From NCBI GenBank assembly GCA_024229515.1, contig JAAESI010000153.1, positions 1-64,000 on the forward strand: 64,000 bases of DNA. Direction: 5' to 3'. Both the position numbers and the translations under genes were made by a program. The stretch is from Pseudomonadota bacterium (GTDB taxonomy: Bacteria > Myxococcota_A > UBA796 > UBA9615). The notes beneath the pieces were generated by a model. It had not been told where the DNA came from. It saw only the letters and a list, made by a program, of their open reading frames with translations, and did no database searches. Shown piece after piece: positions 17,284-26,187 of the stretch (position 1 is the stretch's first letter; the number at the start of each line of letters is the position of its first letter).

Positions 17284-19584
17284 ATGGCAGCTGTGCTCCA
17301 CAAATCGGCGGCGACGATGCTCGCGGCGTTCCTGCTCGCCGGATGCGGCACCGGCCCCGCCGACGACGATGACGCGACGGCCGCCAACGACGACGACGCC
17401 TCGGACGACGACGACAGCACGCCGCCGCCGGATCCCCTCGCGGACGTCATCGGGATCTTCAACCTCACCTCTGTGGTGCAGACCGAAGGCATCTCCTACG
17501 TCGACTTCAGCGGCGGCTTCGGCAGCTTCGCGACCATGCCCGACGACGTGATCTCCGTCGGCGCCTACCTGGGCACGTTCAGCTACGGCGCCGACGCTCC
17601 CTACTGGCGCGTCGACCTGGGGGCCTACCCCCTCCCGGTGCTGGGCACGTTCGAGATCGTCGACATGGACAGCTGGTACCCGTGGGAGCCGACGGGCCAG
17701 ACGTGGTGGGACGGCGGTCCCCGCATCGGCGCCGGCAACTACCTCACCTCGCGGCTCGATCTGGACGACCTCAGCGCCTACCAGGTGGACGATCCGGTCA
17801 GCCCGGGAGCCGCTGGCTGGACCGCCGGCGGCGCCCTGTCGTGGGCCAGCGAGGGCGGCGCGGACGTCATCGACTTCGTCGCCGAGGACGGCATCCCGCT
17901 GCCCGCCGCGGTCGACCTGCTCGCGCCCGTCGGCGACGGCGTCACCTGGCCCGCCGCCCACGCCCTCCCGGTCCGCTGGGGCGCCGTCGACGACGGCAGC
18001 TTCGTGACCGTGACCGTGCTGAACGAGGCCAACGTCGCCTACGTGGCCCACGCCCCCGACACCGGCGAACACGTCATCTCCGCAGACGTGCTCCACGACG
18101 AGTTCGGCCCCGACACGGTCGAGGTGGTGGTCGCCCGCAACCTCCAGACCCCGCTAGCCCACCCCCAGGGCGACGTGCTCGTGCGCACCCGCGAGGAGCG
18201 GCGCACCACGGTGGAGCTGCTCCCGGACGTCGTGCTCGAGCCGGCTTACGGCGAAGCCGGTCAGGACCTGACCGTCACGGTCTCCTGGTACACCACCGAG
18301 TTGAACGAGCAACTCATCTTCGAGGCGGGGCAGAGCGTTGCCGTCACCAACGTCGCCCAGATCGGCCCCCACCAGGCGGAGCTGTCCATGAAGGTCGGCC
18401 CCGACGCCGCCGTGGGCCCCCGCGACGTCACCCTGAGCCTGCCCGGCGGCGACAGCGTGACCGTGCCCGACGGGTTCACCGTGCTCGACCTGCCGCCGTC
18501 CGATGACTGCGCGACCGCCGACGCCGTGCCCGCGCTGGAGGCCGGCTCCTACACCTCGACCACGGCGGGGCTGAACAACGACTACAGCTCCGACTACGGC
18601 TGCGTTTCGTGGTCGCTCAACGGTGCGGACGCGGTCTACCGGGTGGACATCGAGGCGGGTGAGACCCTCGTCGCGATCCTCGACATGCCCGCGGGCGACG
18701 GCGCGCTGGCGCTGCTGTCCGCCTGCAGCGACGCCGCCTCAGCCGTCGCGTGCGCCGATCAGGGGCTGAGCGGAGATCCCGAGACGCTCGCCTTCACGGC
18801 CGCCTTGGACGGCACCTGGTACCTCGTCGTGGACGCCTGGACCTCCGGCAGCGGAGGCGGCGCCAGCAGCCCCTGGTCGCTGGACCTCAGCCTGGAGCGG
18901 GACGTCATCGAGCCCGACTGGATCAGCCCCGGGACCAGCCGCTCCTTCACGCTGTTCGGCGAGGATCCGTGGGATCCGGGGATCGTCGCCGCCGACGTGG
19001 ACCTGGGCGACGGGCTCGCGCTGGAGGCCGTCGGTGCGGGCTCCACCGCCACCGAACTGGACTTCCTCGCGGCCGCAAACCCGGCTGCCGTGCCCGGCTC
19101 ACGCACCATCACCGTCGACAACGGCGCCAGCGGCGTCGTCACCTACGAAGACGCGCTGTGGGTGACCGGCTGGCCCATCCTCGACTCCTGCGCCGAAGCG
19201 GGGGCCTACACCCCCCTGACGCCCGCCTCGACCACCGGCTACGCGGTGCAGACGACCAGCACGATCGACGAGATCGAGTGCATGCCGTACCCGTCCGCGG
19301 GGCCCGAAGTCCTGCTCCCGTTCGACTTCGTCGAGGGCCAGACCGTGACCGCTTCGGTCACCCTCCCGACCGAGGACGCGCAGCTCTACATCCTGTCGGA
19401 CTGCGCCGACATCGCCTGCTTCGACGACGCCGCGGTGGATGACACCCTCGAGGGGGACACCGAGACGGTCAGCGGTTGGGTGGTGCCCGCGACAGGCCGC
19501 TACTACGTCGTGGTCGACGTCTACGGCGGGGTCAGCGATCCGCTGACCCCGTGGCAGTTCGACCTCGACGTCGCCGTCGAGTAG
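17284..19584 (+). CDS. Large lipoprotein with Asp-rich linker and PPC-like domains
   Basis: 766 residues. The lipobox (LLAGC) is followed by GTGPADDDDAT and further DDDDAS/DDDDST linkers. The middle part looks like Ig-like beta domains. Two C-terminal stretches (about residues 405-535 and 635-766) resemble PPC (pre-peptidase C-terminal) domains: SDDCATADAVPALEAGSYTS, then WYLVVDAW, and in the second copy YYVVVDVYGG. No catalytic domain is visible. Likely a surface-exposed structural or binding protein. A downstream ATG (residue 12) is possible, but it would leave too short a signal peptide. Confidence 0.75.
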   Translation: MAAVLHKSAATMLAAFLLAGCGTGPADDDDATAANDDDASDDDDSTPPPDPLADVIGIFNLTSVVQTEGISYVDFSGGFGSFATMPDDVISVGAYLGTFSYGADAPYWRVDLGAYPLPVLGTFEIVDMDSWYPWEPTGQTWWDGGPRIGAGNYLTSRLDLDDLSAYQVDDPVSPGAAGWTAGGALSWASEGGADVIDFVAEDGIPLPAAVDLLAPVGDGVTWPAAHALPVRWGAVDDGSFVTVTVLNEANVAYVAHAPDTGEHVISADVLHDEFGPDTVEVVVARNLQTPLAHPQGDVLVRTREERRTTVELLPDVVLEPAYGEAGQDLTVTVSWYTTELNEQLIFEAGQSVAVTNVAQIGPHQAELSMKVGPDAAVGPRDVTLSLPGGDSVTVPDGFTVLDLPPSDDCATADAVPALEAGSYTSTTAGLNNDYSSDYGCVSWSLNGADAVYRVDIEAGETLVAILDMPAGDGALALLSACSDAASAVACADQGLSGDPETLAFTAALDGTWYLVVDAWTSGSGGGASSPWSLDLSLERDVIEPDWISPGTSRSFTLFGEDPWDPGIVAADVDLGDGLALEAVGAGSTATELDFLAAANPAAVPGSRTITVDNGASGVVTYEDALWVTGWPILDSCAEAGAYTPLTPASTTGYAVQTTSTIDEIECMPYPSAGPEVLLPFDFVEGQTVTASVTLPTEDAQLYILSDCADIACFDDAAVDDTLEGDTETVSGWVVPATGRYYVVVDVYGGVSDPLTPWQFDLDVAVE

Positions 19585-19587
19585 CCC

Positions 19588-21081
19588 TCAGGCGACGGTG
19601 CTCTCGTTCCGGTCGCAGAGCCGGTCGTTCACGATCGACTGCCGCTGTTCGGCCGACAGGCCCAGCGGGTAGATCCCATCGAAGCAGGCCGCGCAGCGAC
19701 GCTCCGGGGGGTACATCTTGTTCATCCGGGGCATCGACAGGAACGTCAGCGAGTCGACCCCCAGATCCGCGGCCCAGGCAGCCTCGAACTCGCGCTGCGC
19801 CATGACGTCCAGACCGCCCTCGGGGGAGCCGCCCGGCGGCAGGTAGCGCCGCGCCGCGAGCTCCGCCTCCGTCGACATGTCGATGCCGTAGTAGCAAGGG
19901 TTCAACACCGGGGGCGCGTGGATGGCGACGTGCACCGAACGCGGTCCCTGCGCCCACACCAGGTCCATCAGCCGGCGGATCGTCGAACCGCGCACGATCG
20001 AGTCGTCGATGATCACGACCCGCTGCCCCTCGAACTCCGCCCGGATGAGGTTGAGCTTGAGCCGCAGCGCGGACTCCCGCCCCTCCTGCGTGCCCATGAT
20101 GAAGGTGCGCCCGCTGTAGCGGTTCTTGATGAACCCCTCGCGGCACGGCACCCCCACCTCCTCGGCGAAGGCGATGGCGGCCGGACGGGACGTGTCGGGC
20201 ACGGCGATGACGCGGTCCGCCTCGAGCCCCTTGGCCATCCAGCAGCGGGCCAGGTGGCGGCCCAACTGAAGCCGCTTCTCGTAGACGGTGTCGCCGTCGG
20301 CGATGGAGTCGGGCCGGCTGAAGTAGATGGACTCGAACACACACGGCGTCGAGGTCCGCACCTCGATGTCGCGCACGATCGGCTCGCGGCCGGCGCGCAG
20401 GAACAGCGCCTGCCCCGGCTCCAGGTCGCCCACCAGCTCGAAGCCGAGGGCGTCCGCGGCGACCGACTCCGACGCGACGATCCAGGCGGCGCCCCGGCGG
20501 CCGAGCACGCCCGGGCGGATGCCGTGAGGGTCGCGGAAGGCCACCAGCGTGGGCTCGCCGTCGACCTCGAGCACCATCGCCGCGGTGAAGGCTCCCTCGC
20601 ACACCTGCAGCGTCGTGCGGAGCGCCGAGACCACGTCGTCAGCGGTGTGGTTGCGCCGCCGCCGCCCCATCAGCTCCTCGGCGAACGTGCAGAGCATCGG
20701 CTCGACGTCGCAGTTGCTGAGCAGGTGGATCGAGCGGTCGGCGAGCCGCTGCTTGAGCTTCTCGTAGTTGGTCAGGTTGCCGTTGTGCGCCATCAGCACG
20801 CCGGGCCGGCGCTCGAAGAACGGCTGCGCGTCCGCGAGCACGTTCTTGCCGATGGTGGGGTAGCGGACGTGGCCGAGGCCGACGTTGCCTCCGAGCCCTT
20901 CGACGATCGGGCGTGTGAAAACGTCCTTGACGAGGCCGACGCCGCGGTGGCCGGGGAAGCGAGATCCCGTGAACGTGTAGATGCCGCAGGAGTCCTGGCC
21001 CCGGTGCTGAACCGTCTGCAGGCCGGTGGAGATTCGGCCGGCTACCGGCGCTTCGTCGACCATCCCGATGAATCCGCACAT
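19588..21081 (-). CDS. purF: Amidophosphoribosyltransferase (glutamine PRPP amidotransferase)
   Basis: 497 residues starting MCGFIG, so processing of Met1 exposes the catalytic Cys2 of the N-terminal nucleophile glutaminase domain. The PRTase domain has the PRPP loop VVIIDDSIVRGST. Cys residues in NPCYYGIDM and RCAACFDGIYP fit the [4Fe-4S] cluster found in the B. subtilis-type enzyme. PurF commits PRPP to purine synthesis in the cytosol. A longer in-frame upstream extension was rejected because the Cys2 rule fixes the start. The gene is divergent from the transferase gene with a 28-base gap holding a possible -10 (TATAAC, 21089-21094, minus strand). No other pur gene is near. Confidence 0.95.
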   Translation of the reverse strand: MCGFIGMVDEAPVAGRISTGLQTVQHRGQDSCGIYTFTGSRFPGHRGVGLVKDVFTRPIVEGLGGNVGLGHVRYPTIGKNVLADAQPFFERRPGVLMAHNGNLTNYEKLKQRLADRSIHLLSNCDVEPMLCTFAEELMGRRRRNHTADDVVSALRTTLQVCEGAFTAAMVLEVDGEPTLVAFRDPHGIRPGVLGRRGAAWIVASESVAADALGFELVGDLEPGQALFLRAGREPIVRDIEVRTSTPCVFESIYFSRPDSIADGDTVYEKRLQLGRHLARCWMAKGLEADRVIAVPDTSRPAAIAFAEEVGVPCREGFIKNRYSGRTFIMGTQEGRESALRLKLNLIRAEFEGQRVVIIDDSIVRGSTIRRLMDLVWAQGPRSVHVAIHAPPVLNPCYYGIDMSTEAELAARRYLPPGGSPEGGLDVMAQREFEAAWAADLGVDSLTFLSMPRMNKMYPPERRCAACFDGIYPLGLSAEQRQSIVNDRLCDRNESTVA

Positions 21082-21109
21082 GGCGGCGTTATAGACTCCC
21101 CAACCGGCG

Positions 21110-21838
21110 ATGTCCCAGCTCCCCGACGATCCGATTGATCCGCGTTCCCGTCGTGCCCTCGTGGTGATGGCGAAGGCGCCTGTGGCGGGCACCTGCAAGA
21201 CGCGGTTGTGCCCTCCGTTGACCCCCGAGGAGGCGGCTGAGCTGTACGCCGCGTTCCTGGAGGATCTCGCCCGCGAGCTTCCGCAGTGGGCTGATGACTG
21301 CGATCTGTGGCTCGCCTGGGCGGGCGGGGACGACGCTCCCTTGCGGGCGACGTTCGGCACCGGCTTCCGCTTCCTCGCCCAACGCGGCGAGACGCTCACG
21401 GACCGCATGGAGGATGTGTTCGCCCGCATGCTCGCGGCCGGCTACCACGCGGTCGTGATGCGCAACTCCGACTCACCCCACCTGCCCGGTCCGCTGCTGG
21501 ATGCTGCGTTCGAAGCGCTGCACGGGCGCCCCCGCGGCAAGCTCGTGCTCGGCCCCGACCTGGGCGGCGGCTACTACCTGATCGGCACCGACGTCAGCAT
21601 CGACGGCGTGCTTCCCCGCACCATGTCGACGTCCACGGTCTGCCAGCAGACCATCGACGGCGCCGCCGCCGCGGGCCTGAGCACGGCCTTGCTGGACCCG
21701 TTCCTCGACGTTGACACGGCCGACGACCTGGCCATGTTCTGGATCGAGTTCGGGGGACGCGCCGACGTCGGCCATTGGTCCACCTACCGCTTCATCGCCG
21801 GCTCCGATCTCCCCGCCCGCCTGGAGGCCCTCTCATGA
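21110..21838 (+). CDS. TIGR04282-type glycosyltransferase-like protein
   Basis: 242 residues. The hallmark MAKAPVAGTCKTRL motif (about residues 20-33) with PPLTPEEAAELYAAFLED marks the family known as rSAM/selenodomain-associated transferase 1 (DUF2064), a GT-A-fold group. RNSDSPHLP and LGPDLGGGYYLIG supply the expected acidic metal-binding region. Some members act in arsenosugar synthesis, but no ArsM or radical SAM partner is nearby, so the substrate is unknown here. The stop overlaps the ATG of the following lipoprotein gene (ATGA). Confidence 0.83.
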   Translation: MSQLPDDPIDPRSRRALVVMAKAPVAGTCKTRLCPPLTPEEAAELYAAFLEDLARELPQWADDCDLWLAWAGGDDAPLRATFGTGFRFLAQRGETLTDRMEDVFARMLAAGYHAVVMRNSDSPHLPGPLLDAAFEALHGRPRGKLVLGPDLGGGYYLIGTDVSIDGVLPRTMSTSTVCQQTIDGAAAAGLSTALLDPFLDVDTADDLAMFWIEFGGRADVGHWSTYRFIAGSDLPARLEALS

Positions 21839-22548
21839 TGCGTGCCCTGCTTCTGACCTCCGCCGCCCTCCTGAGCGGCTGCCTCCCCCTCGGCCTCGGC
21901 GGCACCGTCGACGGCGAGGAGCTGTCCTTCGTGGACGTCGCCTACGCCGAGTTGCGGGAGCTCGACGTCGCGACCTCCACCCCGGTCCACCCGATCGACC
22001 TCTTCCTGATGCCGATGGACGACCCCTGCACCAACTTCCAGCCGCTGGTGAACGAGCTGACGGCGCTGCGCGAGGAGCTCGACTTCGGCATGGGCGCCGA
22101 GGAGTACTGCGACACGTGGGAGGGAACGTTCGAGGAGTACGTCGGCCACCTCGACGGCTTCTGGATCGCCCAGGCGACGCTGAACGCGCGTCCCCGGCCC
22201 GACGACACGACGCCCCGCACGACCTACGACTTCGTCGAGGAGACCAGCAGCGAAACCGCCGACGGACCGTCCTTCGATATCGATCTGCTCTGGTACCCGC
22301 CGACGACGTTCGACGCGTGCGCCACGGAGTTCGCGGGCGACACCTTCTACGCCCCGACCCACTACTCGGCGACGGGGGGCACCGCGACGGTCACCGCCTA
22401 CTCCGAGGACGACTCGATCACGGTCCGGTTCGATGCCGACGTGGAGGACGCTGAGGACAACCCCCTGTCGGGCCGCGCCAGCGCCGAATTCTGCCCCGCC
22501 GCGTTGGACTGGACCATCGAGTTCGGCCTTGGCCAAGCCAGGCGCTAA
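21835..22548 (+). CDS. Lipoprotein of unknown function
   Basis: 237 residues. The signal peptide MMRALLLTSAALLSGC has a lipobox. The mature part is acidic and has several Cys (PMDDPCTNFQP, EEYCDTWEGTF, FDACATEF, AEFCPAALDW), consistent with disulfides in the periplasm or on the surface. I do not recognise a family. Translational coupling to the TIGR04282 gene suggests co-expression but says little about function. An ATG three bases on (21838) could also serve. Confidence 0.62.
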   Translation: MMRALLLTSAALLSGCLPLGLGGTVDGEELSFVDVAYAELRELDVATSTPVHPIDLFLMPMDDPCTNFQPLVNELTALREELDFGMGAEEYCDTWEGTFEEYVGHLDGFWIAQATLNARPRPDDTTPRTTYDFVEETSSETADGPSFDIDLLWYPPTTFDACATEFAGDTFYAPTHYSATGGTATVTAYSEDDSITVRFDADVEDAEDNPLSGRASAEFCPAALDWTIEFGLGQARR

Positions 22549-22562
22549 GATTCATCGGGACA

Positions 22563-23879
22563 ATGCCGAACAAACCGCCCAAAGCACCCTGGGACCCCGC
22601 GAGCGTTCCAGGCGCACCGGTTCCGCAGCCGCCGCCCAGTTCGCTGGGTCGGACCGGAGACGTGAAGGTCACCAGCAAGGTCGGGATCCGGCGCGCCCCG
22701 CCGGCCCACCCCAAGCCCGTGGAGGCTGCGTTCCCGCCGCCCCCCGAGGAGCGCACCGCCGCTGACGAGAAGGCGGCGTTCTGGGGCCTGACGAGCGACA
22801 CCCAGCCGCCTGTGGCCGCGCCCCTTCTGACCGACGAGGAGGAGGACGACGGCATGCTCTCGGGCACCGACGACCTCTTCGACCCAGCCACGGGCTGGGA
22901 CTACTCCGCAGTCAGCGGAAACCAGGGACCGGCCGCCGATCTTCTCGGCTCCCATCCAGCCCTCGCCGCGGTCTCCGAGGCGGGCGGCGCGGCAGCCTCG
23001 GCAGACGACATCGCGACCATCGACGGGGGACTCCCGGCGGTGGACCTGAGCGAGCGGGCGCTGGCCCCGGACACCGCCGACCTCCCCCACCTCCCGACCT
23101 TCAAGACGTCGGGCCGGTGGCGGAAGCACCCGACCGCCACCGGGGCGCCGGTCCTGGAGGACCCCAACCCGCCCCCGCCCCCGCCGCCCGAGGTCGCGGT
23201 CGAGGAGCCGGACGAGCCCACCGAGGCGACCGTCAAGGTGGCGTTCGACGACGACGGCTTCTTCTCGATCGCGGACGCTCCCGCCCCCACCTCGGACGCC
23301 GCCGACGCGATGATCGAGGAAGAGTCGGTCTACGAGATCGGCCCCATCGACAGCTCCGTGGCGGACGTCTCCAGCCCCGTGGTGCGGGTCGAGTCCACCG
23401 GCAAGTTCGAGTTCCACATCAACGACTCGACCCCGGATCTGGGCGACGAGATCTTCAGCGAAGCGGTCATCCCGTCGCTCCTCCCGGATCTGTTCACGCT
23501 CCCCATCGATGACGCCATCAAGAAGGCCCAGCAGCTGTTCCAGGACGGGGACGCGGACATGGGCATGGCGCTGCTGGAGGCGGCCCTCATCAAGGAGCCT
23601 GATGACACCCGGCTCGGCACGTGGCTGGAGTACGGCGAGCGACGGCTGATCTCGGCGTACTGCCCCGCGGGGCGGCCGGAGCGCGTGCCGATCCTGCGGC
23701 ACCCTCGGGAGCGCCTCATGGCGGTGACGGCCGGCAACCAACGCGACCTCGTCGCCGTGATCGACGGCCGCACGACCGTCGCCAACCTGCGCCTCAAGCT
23801 CCCCCACGTGCCCGTGGTCTCCTTCTGGAAGGAGCTGGGCAAGCTGACGCACCGCGGCTGGCTGGGCTGGGTCGACTGA
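22563..23879 (+). CDS. Disordered Pro/Asp-rich protein with a small C-terminal helical domain
   Basis: 438 residues, no signal peptide. Residues 1-310 are low complexity, rich in Pro, Ala and Asp, and probably disordered. The C-terminal 125 residues are ordered: a TPR-like hairpin (AIKKAQQLFQDGDADMGMALLEAAL) and then a segment (LVAVIDGRTTVANLRLKLP) resembling the winged C-terminal unit of DUF4388/PATAN-type regulators of deltaproteobacteria. A signalling adaptor is plausible. It follows the lipoprotein gene after 14 bases and is followed at once by a membrane protein. Confidence 0.6.
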   Translation: MPNKPPKAPWDPASVPGAPVPQPPPSSLGRTGDVKVTSKVGIRRAPPAHPKPVEAAFPPPPEERTAADEKAAFWGLTSDTQPPVAAPLLTDEEEDDGMLSGTDDLFDPATGWDYSAVSGNQGPAADLLGSHPALAAVSEAGGAAASADDIATIDGGLPAVDLSERALAPDTADLPHLPTFKTSGRWRKHPTATGAPVLEDPNPPPPPPPEVAVEEPDEPTEATVKVAFDDDGFFSIADAPAPTSDAADAMIEEESVYEIGPIDSSVADVSSPVVRVESTGKFEFHINDSTPDLGDEIFSEAVIPSLLPDLFTLPIDDAIKKAQQLFQDGDADMGMALLEAALIKEPDDTRLGTWLEYGERRLISAYCPAGRPERVPILRHPRERLMAVTAGNQRDLVAVIDGRTTVANLRLKLPHVPVVSFWKELGKLTHRGWLGWVD

Positions 23880-23880
23880 C

Positions 23881-25422
23881 TTGGAGGCCTTCGCAGTCGC
23901 CTACGCCGCGGCCACCCTCGCGGCCTTTGTCTCGGTCCTCGTCTACCGGGAGCTCCGAGGTGTCTGGAAGGAGCTGAGCCTCGTCGACGTCGGCGTCTAC
24001 GCGGGGCTCACCGTCGCCGCGGTCGCCGTCTCCCTGAGCTACTTCGACGCGATCGGCAACCACGCCTGGCGCCCCCACGAAGAACAGCTGTGGTGGGCCT
24101 TCGAGGACGTGGCGCCCCCCGACGGGGTGTGGCATTCGCTGGAGACGCAGGTGCTCCTGCGGGTCATCTACACCGCCGTGGGCGACCTGACGGACCGCAC
24201 GATCCGGCCCTTCGTCGTCACCGCGATGATCCTCGGCACCGGCGGGCTGGTGTTCGCGGGGGTGGCTTCGCAGCTGCTGACCCGGAACCGCTGGGTCGGC
24301 TACGCGACGGCAGCGGTCCTCGTGATCCACCCTTCCATGGCGTACTGGCGGACCAACGCCTTCCACATCGCGCCGCCGCATGTCGCCTTCTGCGCCACGT
24401 TGCTGTGTGCCGTGCTCGTCGCCCGCAAGGTCGACTTCCGCACCTGCCTCGCGTGGATGATGTGCGGCTCGCTGACCTTGTTTTTGCGCATGGAGCTGGT
24501 GGGCGCGGTCGTCGGCACGGCCGCGATCCCGCTGCTGTGCGGGACCCGGGGTGGGGTCAAGCAGTGGAAGGCGTGGCTCCCCGCGCTCGCGGTCGCGGGT
24601 GCGTTCCTGGCATGGCCGACGATGCAGAACCTGGAGCTGGCGGCGCAGCGGGAGGACTACCGCGCGGGGCTCCGCATGGTCCCCTTCTACCTCCAGCTCC
24701 ACGCCCTCTGGCTCCCCTTGTCGAGCTTCGGCATGGCCGCGCTGATGGGGATGGGGCTGTTCGCCGCGGCACCGAAGTCGCCGGTCGATCCGCAGCTGAA
24801 GGCGGCGGCGCGCGCGATGGTGGTGCTGGTGGTGGTGGGCGTGCTGCCGACGATCATGTTCATGAGCTTCGGGCAGCGGCACACCCTCGCGAGCGCGACG
24901 GCCGGTGCGGCGCTGGCGGCGATCGGCCCGGCCGCCCTCGCGTCGGTCCCCAAACTCGCCGGACGCGGTCCCTTCATCGTCATGGCCGGGCTGCTGCTGG
25001 GCGCCGGCATGGTCCTCAGCTCGCATGTCGTGCTGCTGGACTGGGGCGACCGCTACGCCCAGACGGAAGACCAGAAGGTCCCGCTGCTGCCCGGGCACGT
25101 GCGGCCGCACGGGGTCCCCGAGTTCGATGCGCGGTGGTGCGCCGCCTACGCCAGCCACTGGCAGGCCTGCAGCGCGTGGCCGAACTGCCACCCCCCCAAG
25201 GATTTGACCGATCCGGCGCTGGTGCGTGAACGGTGGGACCGGCACGAGGGCTGCGTCATCTGGGGCGTGGACGAGTCCGACGGCGAGGTCGCGGGCGCCC
25301 GCCACGAGTGGTGGACCGTCGCCAGCGGCATGTACGAGTGGGAATCGCTCGGGATCCAGCACTACGAGGAGCGCGGCTACGAGACCGAGGTCCACATCTA
25401 CAAGCTCAAGGAGCGGCCCTAG
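23881..25422 (+). CDS. Multi-pass membrane protein, GT-C-like, unknown substrate
   Basis: 513 residues from a TTG start one base after the previous stop. About nine to ten hydrophobic segments span residues 1-385. The first loop holds acidic and aromatic residues (WRPHEEQLWWAFED), as in GT-C membrane glycosyltransferases. The last 125 residues are soluble, with four Cys (WCAAYASHWQACSAWPNC and EGCVIWG) that could form disulfides in the periplasm. No family is certain. The stop codon overlaps that of the convergent phospholipase gene (CTAG). Confidence 0.6.
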   Translation: MEAFAVAYAAATLAAFVSVLVYRELRGVWKELSLVDVGVYAGLTVAAVAVSLSYFDAIGNHAWRPHEEQLWWAFEDVAPPDGVWHSLETQVLLRVIYTAVGDLTDRTIRPFVVTAMILGTGGLVFAGVASQLLTRNRWVGYATAAVLVIHPSMAYWRTNAFHIAPPHVAFCATLLCAVLVARKVDFRTCLAWMMCGSLTLFLRMELVGAVVGTAAIPLLCGTRGGVKQWKAWLPALAVAGAFLAWPTMQNLELAAQREDYRAGLRMVPFYLQLHALWLPLSSFGMAALMGMGLFAAAPKSPVDPQLKAAARAMVVLVVVGVLPTIMFMSFGQRHTLASATAGAALAAIGPAALASVPKLAGRGPFIVMAGLLLGAGMVLSSHVVLLDWGDRYAQTEDQKVPLLPGHVRPHGVPEFDARWCAAYASHWQACSAWPNCHPPKDLTDPALVRERWDRHEGCVIWGVDESDGEVAGARHEWWTVASGMYEWESLGIQHYEERGYETEVHIYKLKERP

Positions 25423-26111
25423 CCCAGCTCCGACCAGAGCGTCTCGAACGCTTCGGCGTACCGCGCCACGGCGCGCTCCTCGTAGGTCAGCAGGAAGTTC
25501 TCGCGGTTGCTGAAGGCAGCGCCGCGGGTCCAGTTGTAGGAGCCGGTGAGCACCGAGCGGGAGTCGAACACCGCGAACTTGTGGTGCATGTGGTGGGGGG
25601 AATGGTCGGTCCGCACCGGCACGCCCGCACGGCCCAGTCGGATGACGTCGGAGCCGCGATCGCCGGCCTTGTCGTCGTCGGAGATGATCCGCACCCGAAT
25701 GTTCCGCTCGTGGGCCTTCAGCAGGGCCTTCGTCACGCGATCGTCGGTGATGGTGAAGACCGCTACGTCCAGGCTCGTGCGCACGCCTTCGATGAGGGTG
25801 CAGAGCGTCTCCGCCATCGGATCCTCGGGGCCGAACCAGGCGCGCGTCGGGGGGTGCACGGTCTGCTTGCCGGGGGGATTGGCGGGGTAGAGCACGGAGA
25901 TGGCGGTCTCCAGCCCGCGCAGCAGCTTGGCGTCGCCGGGGGCGCGTCGGCAGATCTCGTCGAACAGGGCGGCCCGCAACGAGGCGCGTCGCTCGGGGCC
26001 CGCCCCATCGTCCATCAGCAGGGCCCGCATCGCTTTCTTCTCGCCGCGGCTGACCCGTTCGTCGTCCAGAGACGTGAGGAAGGCTTCCAACAGAGGGTCG
26101 TTCTTCGCCAT
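25419..26111 (-). CDS. Single-HKD phospholipase D-like protein
   Basis: 230 residues from the ATG at 26111 (MAKNDPLLEAF). The C-terminal half is a PLDc_2 domain with one HKD motif, HHKFAVFDSRSVLTGSYNWT, in the form H-x-K-x4-D, then NRENFLL. Proteins with a single HKD motif act as dimers; relatives include the Nuc nuclease and the mitochondrial cardiolipin hydrolase/Zucchini group. Substrate could be nucleic acid or phospholipid. The first 90 residues are helical and unassigned. No signal peptide is seen, unlike Nuc, so it is probably cytosolic. Confidence 0.8.
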   Translation of the reverse strand: MAKNDPLLEAFLTSLDDERVSRGEKKAMRALLMDDGAGPERRASLRAALFDEICRRAPGDAKLLRGLETAISVLYPANPPGKQTVHPPTRAWFGPEDPMAETLCTLIEGVRTSLDVAVFTITDDRVTKALLKAHERNIRVRIISDDDKAGDRGSDVIRLGRAGVPVRTDHSPHHMHHKFAVFDSRSVLTGSYNWTRGAAFSNRENFLLTYEERAVARYAEAFETLWSELG

Positions 26112-26187
26112 GGCTGCACCATGCCCGAACGAAAGGTTGGCCGGCAGACCACAGCCACCCCAGCGTGATGCCAGGGGGGACGAAAGG

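Noticed and set aside
21082..21429. N-terminal extension of PurF beyond Cys2.
   Set aside because: The N-terminal nucleophile mechanism needs Cys as the first residue after Met removal; MCGFIG at 21081 fixes the start.
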